Assembly (NCBI GenBank): GCA_044450465.1
Contig: JBIOJB010000004.1
Coordinates: 1 to 50,268, forward strand
From: JBIOJB01 sp044450465
Lineage (GTDB): Bacteria > Chloroflexota > Dormibacteria > Dormibacterales > Dormibacteraceae
Direction of reading: 5' to 3'
DNA: 50,268 nucleotides
In this document: positions 41,690 to 49,384 of the stretch, one piece after another
How the letters are laid out: every line of letters begins with the position of its first letter
Position numbering within the stretch: the stretch's first letter is position 1
Notes under the pieces: model-generated
What the model saw: the letters and a program-made list of their open reading frames with translations, nothing else
What the model was told of the DNA's origin: nothing
The model's database searches: none
Translations under genes and position numbers: made by a program

Positions 41690-41808
41690 GGTTTCGGGGT
41701 TGTTAGATAAGGGATCCCGCCGTGGCCCGATCCTCCCGACGCGGTCAGCTCTGCGCGAAGGCCAAGAATTGGAAGCGCTCAAAGGCCGGCGCAGATGATG
41801 CCCCCGGA

Positions 41809-42555
41809 TCAAGACTTCGGATGCGGGACTCTCACCGCGGTGCGAACGCCTTCCAAGATGACGCGCTTGAACCTGGCGTGGTCTTCGGCCTGATCGGCCT
41901 CGGTGCCGCGGTTGGCTATCCAGTCCGGAACTCGGCTCAGGATTGGATTCCCGTCCACATACAAATGGACCGTGGTGGGCTCGGTTGCAATCACCTGGAG
42001 GGTCACCCTTGCGAGGTAACCGACCTCGCTGTACACGCCCCAGCCACGTGCCCAAGCGACGTGGTAGCCCTCGCCGAGAACAATCGGTCCATCGGGCGTC
42101 CTTTCCACTCGCCTCTTAGGCACCGAAACCGCTCGGATGTTGCTGTCGGTAACGACGCGCAAGCCGCGCTCATGCCCGAAGCACGACATCAAGTAGGCGG
42201 TAACCTCATCATCGAGCTCATCGACCAACGTGCCGGTCAAGTTGGGCGACCTGTCGTCAATGGCCGGCCGGTTCAAGATCTCGAAGATCGACCCCCTTCT
42301 CGCTTCTAGCCACTTGGCGCTGTTTGCATGTCGCTGACACCAGGTCTGCCCGTTCACGATCACTGAGTGGTCCGGGCACCACCATCCGCACTTGTTGCCG
42401 GCCTCGTCTCGGTAGGCGCACCGATAGCCGCTTGTCCGGGGGCAGCCTGCATCGCACGTGGCCCCCGGCGGGAACGGTTCGGGATACGGCCCGGTGCCAC
42501 GGGCCTGGCCGGGCGATGCCCCATCGCGGTTCCTTCCGCGGAAGATGCGAATCAC
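41809..42555 (-). CDS. Protein with an N-terminal Cys/His-rich domain
   Basis: 248 residues, GTG start. Residues about 30-76 have CDAGCPRTSGYRCAY, KCGWWCPDH and CQRHAN, a dense zinc-type cluster. The C-terminal 170 residues are soluble (GPIVLGEGYHVAWARGWGVY, PTTVHLYVDGNPIL) and unrecognised. Leftward, divergent from the Tad-like block. The 256 bases before the next gene show no ORF that I can support. Confidence 0.6.
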   Translation of the reverse strand: MIRIFRGRNRDGASPGQARGTGPYPEPFPPGATCDAGCPRTSGYRCAYRDEAGNKCGWWCPDHSVIVNGQTWCQRHANSAKWLEARRGSIFEILNRPAIDDRSPNLTGTLVDELDDEVTAYLMSCFGHERGLRVVTDSNIRAVSVPKRRVERTPDGPIVLGEGYHVAWARGWGVYSEVGYLARVTLQVIATEPTTVHLYVDGNPILSRVPDWIANRGTEADQAEDHARFKRVILEGVRTAVRVPHPKS

Positions 42556-42811
42556 AATCTCGACCGTAGACGCGATGTCGACGCATCCACAATGGGTCAG
42601 CTGTCCCGCCGCGATTACCTATATGCCCGCTCGGACTGCGGTCGCGCCCAACGACGACTGGCGGAATCGCCTATTCCGCTACCTACTGGCCGGAGGCTAC
42701 AGTGGCCCATATCAGCGGATGGAGCCCGCGGCGTTCGGCGACCATGGGTGCTAGTGCGTTGAGAACTCCAACTAAGCAAAGTACGCCGGGAAACGCGAGG
42801 GCTCAATCAGA

Positions 42812-44197
42812 TTGGGAGTGAAGATCCTAGGACTGCCGGACATGCAATCAGGGCCTAAGCCCGGGCTTGCCGATGGCTACCGCCCACCTGCGCAGCCAAG
42901 TCTGCGCCGGCGTCTCCAAAGTGATTGGCGCGCCTATCACGACATGGTTGGCAGGGTCGCCGTTCTCGAGCGAGCCCCCGTCTTCTTCACGCTTGATCAG
43001 GGCACGCTCCGCGCGCTGGCCACACGCCTCCGCCGAATCAGCGTCGCCGCGGGCGATTTAGTGCTGAGCCAGGGCGAACCAGGGGATACGATCTTCTTCA
43101 TCGAGGACGGCCGTTGCCGACTTGTAGTCGAACGACCCGCCAGCTTGGTAACCGTCGCGGAGCTCGCCGTTGGCGACTTCTTCGGAGAAGCCGCGTGTTT
43201 ACTGAACCAGCCGCAGCAAGCGTCCGTCTACGCCGCCAGCGACTGCAGCTTGCTTGCGCTTGACCGCCAGAGTCTCCATACAGTTTTGAATCCTGACAGG
43301 GCGATTCTCGACGTGCTCCGAAGAGTGGCGGACCAGCGCTCATCCGTATTCGCGCAAACCAGCGCGCAGGCGGCTCGGGGGAGGCTTCTCGACGAGGCTG
43401 CGGTCGTCGGCGTCTACTCGCCCAAGGGTGGGTCGGGTGGCACGTCCCTCTCACTCAACCTGGTCGGATCCCTCGCACGACGGTTTCCTCGGCAAGTGCT
43501 GCTCGTCGATTTCGACTTCCCGTACGCGCATTCGGCGCTGCTGGCCGGTCTTGTTCCGACCAGCGGCCTCGCACGAGCAGCGGCGGTGCCGCCCGATTCA
43601 TTCGAAGAGGTGCTCCTCGGCGCGGTCCTGAATCACCCCGATGGACCGAGGATCCTCGCCGGCGCTTTGAGGGTCGAGGAGGCGGATGAGATCACGCCAG
43701 AGCTGGTGACGCGCGCCATCGGCATCCTTCGCAAGACCTTCCGTTACATCGTCGTGGACTTGGGCGTCGCCATCACCGACTCCACGCTGGCAGTCCTCGA
43801 TCTGACGCAGCACGTCGTGCTGGTCGTCGCGCCCGAGCTGTCAGCCGTCAAGAGCGCCGCTGACGCGATAGACATACTGCTTCAGCTGGGCACACCCCCG
43901 GAGAGGCTGACCGTGGTCCTCAACAGCCGATCGCCAAAGCCGTCCATGACCCGGTCGACAGTCGAGCGGATACTCAAGCGCACCGTCGACGTCGAGGTGG
44001 GGTACGACGGCGCGCGCCCCGACCACGCGGCTGTCAATGGGGAAATCCTTAGCCTTACTAATCCTCGAAGCGAGATCGCCAAGGGGGCCGAGGCTCTGGC
44101 TGACCTGCTCCAGGGACACCACGGCCGAAGAGAAATCGCACCAGGCTCCGCATCCGGTGCAGCCGCCGGGCTCGGCGAACGAGACAAGCTCTCGTGA
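42812..44197 (+). CDS. Cyclic-nucleotide-binding domain fused to a CpaE/TadZ-like ATPase
   Basis: 461 residues. Residues about 55-165 are a cNMP-binding-type domain (LSQGEPGDTIFFIEDGRCRLV, then GDFFGEAACLL). Residues about 197-440 are a MinD/CpaE-like ATPase: VYSPKGGSGGTSLSLNLVGSL, LLVDFDFPYAHS, YIVVDLG and VVAPELSAVKS. The P-loop reads KGGSGGTS: the deviant signature Lys is present but the usual GK(T/S) Lys is Gly. The family positions pilus machinery at the pole. Start TTG 42812 or ATG 42845. GTGA overlap with the HEAT gene. Confidence 0.82.
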   Translation: MGVKILGLPDMQSGPKPGLADGYRPPAQPSLRRRLQSDWRAYHDMVGRVAVLERAPVFFTLDQGTLRALATRLRRISVAAGDLVLSQGEPGDTIFFIEDGRCRLVVERPASLVTVAELAVGDFFGEAACLLNQPQQASVYAASDCSLLALDRQSLHTVLNPDRAILDVLRRVADQRSSVFAQTSAQAARGRLLDEAAVVGVYSPKGGSGGTSLSLNLVGSLARRFPRQVLLVDFDFPYAHSALLAGLVPTSGLARAAAVPPDSFEEVLLGAVLNHPDGPRILAGALRVEEADEITPELVTRAIGILRKTFRYIVVDLGVAITDSTLAVLDLTQHVVLVVAPELSAVKSAADAIDILLQLGTPPERLTVVLNSRSPKPSMTRSTVERILKRTVDVEVGYDGARPDHAAVNGEILSLTNPRSEIAKGAEALADLLQGHHGRREIAPGSASGAAAGLGERDKLS

Positions 44198-45018
44198 AGC
44201 GGCCGGCGGCAGCAAGAGATGTGATGAGGCACCCCCAAATCGCTGTCCGGAAGGCAACTATCCGGCGGAGCCTTCAAGCCGCGGTCGCGGGCGAGAGCCA
44301 GATCCTGGCGATAGATCTGGATGAGCCCGGTGTGGACGTCGCCGAGCTCATCTGTGAGGTCAGCGCCGAGCTTAAGCCAGGCAGTCCTGCCGTAGAACGG
44401 CTGGTGGCCGCCTTCGAACGGGCCGGCATCTCTGACAAGGTGGTCGATCGCCTGGCCGCGACGGACCCAGCACTTCAGGCGAGAAGCGCGGAAATCGTGG
44501 GTGCGCTCCGCTTGGAGCAGGCCGTCCCGTGGCTGGCCCCGCTACTCGCGGTCCGGGATCGGACAGTGCGCGAGGCCGCAGCGAGAGCCTTGGGTAGAAT
44601 CGGGGGCGGGCGCAGCGCCGATGCTCTGATGTGCGCGATCGAGCGCTCTGGTCTGAGCCGCATTCTGATAGTGGAGCTCGCCCGAGCGGCCCCCGACCTC
44701 TTCCTCGAGTCTGCACTCAACCATGCACCGCGCGCCGGTGTCAGGTCTGCTGCGGCTGCCGCGGCCGGCTTGCGCCGTCGTCGATCGGCCGTCGGCCCCC
44801 TCACCGCGCTGCTCGCCTCGGGCAGCCGAAGCGAGCGTGCGATGAGTTGTAGGGCGTTGGGCTGGATCGGAGCCTGGAGCGCGAGGCCCGCGATCACCGC
44901 AGCGTTGGAGGACAAAGAATCGAACGTCCGGAGGTCGGCAGAGAAGGCTCTGATCGCGATATTGGCATGTGCGCCAGTTGTGGGCGGGACAACAACGCAC
45001 CCGCAGGACGGAAGCTGA
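44194..45018 (+). CDS. HEAT-repeat protein between CpaE- and CpaF-like genes
   Basis: 274 residues, GTG start coupled to the previous gene and stop TGATG coupled to the next. At least four helical HEAT-type units are visible (for example DRTVREAAARALGRIGG and KESNVRRSAEKALIAI). They probably form a scaffold that bridges the two ATPases; HEAT proteins are not standard in tad operons. Confidence 0.75.
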   Translation: MKRPAAARDVMRHPQIAVRKATIRRSLQAAVAGESQILAIDLDEPGVDVAELICEVSAELKPGSPAVERLVAAFERAGISDKVVDRLAATDPALQARSAEIVGALRLEQAVPWLAPLLAVRDRTVREAAARALGRIGGGRSADALMCAIERSGLSRILIVELARAAPDLFLESALNHAPRAGVRSAAAAAAGLRRRRSAVGPLTALLASGSRSERAMSCRALGWIGAWSARPAITAALEDKESNVRRSAEKALIAILACAPVVGGTTTHPQDGS

Positions 45019-46469
45019 TGGCCCTGAGAGAGAGACTCGCCGCGCGCAAACAGCAACACGGACCGGCCGTGACGGCGGGTGAGAGCAACTTGGGCGGCCT
45101 CCCGTGGACTCGTGCCGTGCCCGGACCTGCTTTCGATCATTCCTCCGGTGAGGACGACTCTGCCAGTGTGCCGGACGGAAGACTGTCCCGGTTGGGGGCC
45201 GCAAAAGCGGCGATCCACAATGAGCTGGTCAGGGGGTATGCCGACGAGCTCAACATCCACGATCGCGAAGGGGTGCGCGCCCGAATCGCGACCCTGACCA
45301 AGGATTACCTGGAAAGGTCAAACGGGTCAGTCAGCCAGCTCGACTACGAGTACCTGGTTGAGGCTCTACTCGACGAGGTCCTCGGGCTGGGTGCGCTCCA
45401 GCCGCTGCTCGAGGATCCTGAGATCTCCGAGATCATGATCAACAACCCTCGCCAGGTGTACGTCGAGCGCGGCGGCCGAATGACACTGAGCCCGGTCGTC
45501 TTTGAGGGACCGGCCCAGCTCCGCAATGTCATCGATCGGATCGTAACCAGCATCGGCCGGCGCGTCGATGAGAGTTCGCCAATGTGCGATGCCCGACTGC
45601 GCGACGGATCACGCGTGAACATCGTGTTGCCACCCCTTGCGCTGGATGGTCCATGCATGACCATCCGCAAGTTCTCGGCCGAGAAGCTGGGACCGAATGA
45701 CTTGCTAACAATGGGTGCTGCCACCGTCGAGATGATCCAGTTCCTGCAGGCGTCGGTGCACAGCCGTCTCAGCGTTGTGGTCTCGGGAGGCACGTCGTCC
45801 GGCAAGACCACTTTGCTCAACATCCTGTCCAGCTTCATCCCTGCCGACGAGCGCATCGTCACGGTCGAAGACACGGCCGAGCTTCAGCTTCGTCAAGAGC
45901 ACGTCGTCCGCCTTGAATCCCGTCCGCCAAACGTTGAAGGCGCGGGCGCGGTCGCGATCAGGGACCTAGTCCGTAACTCACTTCGGATGCGGCCCGACCG
46001 GATCATCGTCGGCGAATGTCGCGGTGGCGAAACTCTAGACATGCTGCAGGCGATGAATACGGGTCACGAGGGCTCGATGAGCACCATCCACGCAAACAGT
46101 GCCTACGACGCCTTGAGTCGTTTGGAGACAATGATTCTCATGACCGGCGCCGACATGGCGCTACGTGCCATTCAGAAACACATCGCATCGGCCATCGATG
46201 TCATCGTGCAGACAGAGCGCGTTCATGGGGGGGCGCGCAAGATCGTCAGCATCGCCGAGATTACCGGCTTGGGGCATGACGGAATCCAGCTCCAGGAACT
46301 GTTCCGGTTCCGCCAGACCGGTGTCGACAAGGAGGGCAACGCGGAGGGCTTCCACACCGCGACCGGACACCCTTCAGTCCACCTGGAACACTTCGCCGAG
46401 CGGGGTGAGACCCTGCCGTTGATGGTCTTCAAACCTACCGCCCGAGCGGGTGGCGCAGCAGCCAGCTGA
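45018..46469 (+). CDS. cpaF: CpaF/TadA family secretion ATPase
   Basis: About 483 residues from ATG 45018, overlapping the HEAT stop (TGATG). All ATPase elements are intact: Walker A SGGTSSGKTTLLN, the Asp-box TVEDTAELQL, Walker B RIIVGECRGGE, and the His-box MSTIHANSA. The N-terminal region (about 85-210) is the CpaF-type N-domain. It normally powers Flp/Tad pilus assembly with TadB and TadC, but neither is found downstream. Confidence 0.93.
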   Translation: MALRERLAARKQQHGPAVTAGESNLGGLPWTRAVPGPAFDHSSGEDDSASVPDGRLSRLGAAKAAIHNELVRGYADELNIHDREGVRARIATLTKDYLERSNGSVSQLDYEYLVEALLDEVLGLGALQPLLEDPEISEIMINNPRQVYVERGGRMTLSPVVFEGPAQLRNVIDRIVTSIGRRVDESSPMCDARLRDGSRVNIVLPPLALDGPCMTIRKFSAEKLGPNDLLTMGAATVEMIQFLQASVHSRLSVVVSGGTSSGKTTLLNILSSFIPADERIVTVEDTAELQLRQEHVVRLESRPPNVEGAGAVAIRDLVRNSLRMRPDRIIVGECRGGETLDMLQAMNTGHEGSMSTIHANSAYDALSRLETMILMTGADMALRAIQKHIASAIDVIVQTERVHGGARKIVSIAEITGLGHDGIQLQELFRFRQTGVDKEGNAEGFHTATGHPSVHLEHFAERGETLPLMVFKPTARAGGAAAS

Positions 46470-46757
46470 CCGACACTTGGCCGGAGAGACAGCCAGGCCC
46501 CGGCCGGAAACTTGAGACGCTGGCCGCTACGGGTCCCTATTCGCGGCGTCCGTAACCCACCCCAGTAACTTGAGCCGCCTCGCCGGCGTTCTCAATTGCA
46601 ACTCTTGGAACAGTTTCGATCGGAGACGCGGTGAGGGCCCGAAGCGCTGATTTGCCTGCTGGCATTTGGTTCTCGCCGCCCCCGGTCCCAGGCCGGCCGC
46701 CAACCGAACTCGACGCGAGTTCTAAGCGCCCGCAATTCATGAGGTCTCGATGATCAG

Positions 46758-47462
46758 ATGAACTGTCGGAATTGCGGCTCCGAGCTGCGGCCCGATGCTC
46801 GAATCTGTCAGCAATGCGGTCTCGAACTGGCGCGATCCAGCGAGACTCCGCCATCGGCTCACGCTCCGGCTGTGAGCGCGGTTCACCGTCCGTCCGCGCC
46901 ACTGCCACATCTCATCGCGCTAGGCGTACTGGCAGCATCGATCGTGCTGATCCTCGCGGGCAACTACGTCTACCAAACGAATGGGTCTCTATTCGGCGAA
47001 TCGCCTGCTAAGACTGTTTCCCTGAAGGACAGTGATCTCCCACCGGGCATGACACGGTGCACCTCGGCGGGATGGCCCCAGGGAGAAGGGGGACGTCCAT
47101 ACGGTGCCACCGATGTGTGGACCGTCGTCTATGCGGATAGTTGCAACTTACCGCCGTCCCGTCGTTATGCCTTTAGTTGGGTCCTCGAGTTCGAGAGCGA
47201 AACGGCTGCGGTGTCGGCGTATCAGGCGTTTGCGGGATCGCCAGACTGCACGGTTGCGCATGGATGCGTCGGGGGCTTGGGGCAGAACTCCAACGTCAAT
47301 TGCGGGGACCCCCAAGGCTCCATTCAATCTGGCACTGGTTCGTTTCTTGGGACATGGCAGAGGAACGCCTTCATGTTGACGTTCCAAGGCATCATGGGCA
47401 TCGACGAAGCGAAGAAAGCAGTTCTTAACATGGACGCCAGGGCTCTTACTAGTCGTCATTAG
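46758..47462 (+). CDS. Zinc-ribbon, single-TM extracytoplasmic protein
   Basis: 234 residues. A zinc ribbon at residues 1-22 (NCRNCGSELRPDARICQQCG) is followed by a Pro-rich linker, one TM helix (about 51-72) and an outer domain with several Cys (MTRCTSAGW, DSCNLPPSRRY, DCTVAHGCVGG, NCGDP). No family is recognised. It starts 288 bases after cpaF; that gap shows no gene. Confidence 0.65.
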   Translation: MNCRNCGSELRPDARICQQCGLELARSSETPPSAHAPAVSAVHRPSAPLPHLIALGVLAASIVLILAGNYVYQTNGSLFGESPAKTVSLKDSDLPPGMTRCTSAGWPQGEGGRPYGATDVWTVVYADSCNLPPSRRYAFSWVLEFESETAAVSAYQAFAGSPDCTVAHGCVGGLGQNSNVNCGDPQGSIQSGTGSFLGTWQRNAFMLTFQGIMGIDEAKKAVLNMDARALTSRH

Positions 47463-47542
47463 TCGAAGCCGGCAGACCACATAACACCCCGCTTTGAACT
47501 CGGCCTCCCACTCTGGTAAGCACAGCGCTCAGGTCCAATTAC

Positions 47543-47581
47543 CGCGGAGGTAGGTGGTTCGAGTCCGCCGCGGCCCACCAC
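47543..47581 (+). repeat. Direct repeat unit 3 (tRNA-Ile 3' fragment)
   Basis: 39 bases matching the tRNA-Ile 3' half with one change (TCCACC to TCCGCC). AGCACAGCGCTCA (47519-47531) precedes it as it does unit 2. Confidence 0.85.
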
Positions 47582-47637
47582 TCCTGACATAACGCGAACT
47601 CGTATGTTCGTCCATCGCTGGGAACCGTTGATCCACG

Positions 47638-47978
47638 TCAATGAACAAAGAACACGATCACGTCGATGCCAGCGAAGCCCAAGCCCAATACTCCGCACAG
47701 AATCGCAGTGATAGAGGCAAACCTCCACATCGCGCTTGTGCGCCAAGTCCAGACGCCCAACCCGACCGATAGGAGAGGCGGTACGAAACCCAGCAGCGCA
47801 GGGGTCGGAGCGAGAAGGCGAGCGAGGGTTCACTCCGATAGAGCGCCCACGCCAGCAGGTAGAGGCCTGCGACACCTCCACTGACAAAACTCAGAGCAGC
47901 GAGGCAACCGATTCCAATTTGCAAACCGCGCGCTTGTCGTAGCCCAGGCGCTGGCGATCCCATTCGTTGCGGTTGCAT
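47638..47978 (-). pseudogene. Frameshifted small membrane protein
   Basis: The N-terminal frame has a TM helix (IGIGCLAALSFVSGGVAGLYLLAW). The rest of a plausible protein (GFVPPLLSVGLGVWTW, then FASITAILCGVLGLGF and VIVFFVH before a stop at 47638) lies in another frame, with the break near 47800. Together they would make about 113 residues with three TM helices. Confidence 0.6.
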
Positions 47979-48252
47979 CGGGCCGGATTATGTGACGTTG
48001 GATCCCTGTGCGAATTGCCGAGAGGCCGTAGAGGGGCTCACAGTTGGATCGTCGGCCCGAATAGCGTCGGGCCTAGGTTCGCCTACGGAACCCCGGGCCA
48101 CCAAAAGCCACATAACGCGAAATTCGTAATTCGGGTTGCTGCGTGCCGTCGGAACTAGATGAGCAACGCAACCCGGGCGAGCGACAAACGGCACCGCTCG
48201 TTCACGAAATCGAAGCGGCTCGACGCGGTGTATAGCCTGGGGTATGCGGTAA

Positions 48253-48641
48253 TCAGGACCAGAACTCGTCGAGCTGATACTGGTCGGAATAGTGGCCACG
48301 CACGTCGGCGATGCCTCCCTCGCGAAAACTCATGACCTGGCACGCAGTCACGTCGCGCCTCCGGCCCGAACGTTCAGCGGTTGCGGTTGATAGGCTGCAA
48401 CTCGCTGGTTCCCGACCAGCATGTCTTCCAGTTCTGCCCGGAAGGTACCGCCGGACAGATCCCCGATCTTAGAGAAGAAGTCCCTGAAGATCGCCTCCCA
48501 GCCGCGGTGGTCGCCAGCGATGGGGCTGCGTCCTGGCAGGTGCCACACGGCGTCCTCGACAAGGCAGCTGCGGGCAGCATCCCAGTCCCTCGCGGCGAAG
48601 GCATCGTAGAACCGGCCGACCGTGGCTTCCTCCACCTTCAT
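48253..48641 (-). pseudogene. Frameshifted SnoaL-like (NTF2-fold) protein
   Basis: The opening KVEEATVGRFYDAFAARDWDAARSCLVEDAVW is the NTF2/SnoaL pattern. After about residue 85 the frame ends early, while TAERSGRRRDVTACQVMSF and GHYSDQYQLDEFWS continue in another frame to a stop at 48253. The break is near 48390. 47979-48252 and 48642-48967 show no other gene. Confidence 0.65.
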
Positions 48642-48967
48642 GAATTCCGATGCCTCCTGCCAGCTTTTGTAATTGCGCGCTCCCAAACATCTCACTCGCT
48701 CCGGCCGGGTCAGATGTCGATGCAGTGCGCGGAAACGATGACCTCACGGTTCGCTTTATATGAGCTTCGGCCCACCAGCTTTCTGAGTTCAAACAGGCCA
48801 CTATTCTCCCCGAACGTTATGGCGCAACCGTTCTAGGCCCGCTATTGCCAGCACCCGGAGGGCCTCGCCGTGCGGCGGAAAGCTGGCTGCCGAGCCTGGA
48901 AAGCCAGGACCAGACTTCATCGCTAAGGTCTTGGAATGGAGCGAAAGAGGTTTCTACGAGGAGGGAG

Positions 48968-49234
48968 TGGTCGCGGGCCCTCGCTACACCTAGGCGTTCT
49001 TTGGTTGCATCAGGTAATTGGCACCGCAGTTGTTGCAGTGAACATGAAGATGCTCGGGCTCCACATTGCAGATCCTTTCAACATCGGGACCGCAAAACTT
49101 GAGTTCCAGCCACACGCTGCCGCACTTCGTGCAGAGGTCGCTATGGGGGCTGATTCGCTTCTCAGCGGCCACCGTTAGGACTCCTTTTCTCGTTTAGGTC
49201 TGTTGGCGGCCGGGTGCCGCCGCCAACAACCTTA
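48968..49234 (-). repeat. Inverted repeat copy B containing a zinc-ribbon gene
   Basis: Reverse-complement match to 40937-41202, including the upstream hairpin (TTGTTGGCGGC/GCCGCCAACA, stronger here) and AAAAGGAGTCCTAACG. Confidence 0.85.
48990..49172 (-). CDS. 60-residue zinc-ribbon protein, copy B
   Basis: GTG start with AAAAGGAG 8 bases upstream. It differs from copy A at residues 3 (Ala for Ile) and 8 (Ser for Arg); most other base changes are silent, so both copies appear to be under selection or recently exchanged. It lies outside the last tRNA-Ile repeat. Confidence 0.75.
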   Translation of the reverse strand: MAAEKRISPHSDLCTKCGSVWLELKFCGPDVERICNVEPEHLHVHCNNCGANYLMQPKNA

Positions 49235-49384
49235 CGGCGGGGCCGGGAAGAGGGACTGGATCTGCCCGTTGACGTAGCCCAGGAGTGCCCGGATCTTCGA
49301 CCTGCGCACCAATGGGCCTACGACCCGGGCGTAGAAGGACTCCTGGCTCTACGTTGGCCTGCCGGCGACTCGGACTATTGCCGC

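Larger units (their letters stand above)
41690..47581. mobile_element. 5.9 kb island between tRNA-Ile repeats 2 and 3
   Basis: Bounded by unit 2 and unit 3 (47543-47581). It encodes a Cys-rich protein, a cNMP/CpaE-type ATPase, a HEAT protein, CpaF and a zinc-ribbon membrane protein. No integrase. It looks like a fragment of a Tad secretion locus captured between tRNA fragments. Confidence 0.7.

Noticed and set aside
44475..45260. 261-residue leftward ORF
   Set aside because: Antisense to the HEAT-repeat and CpaF genes, without recognisable motifs.
47459..47887. 142-residue leftward ORF containing GRGGLEPPTSAV
   Set aside because: This phrase is the antisense translation of a tRNA 3' half; it comes from tRNA-Ile fragment 3.
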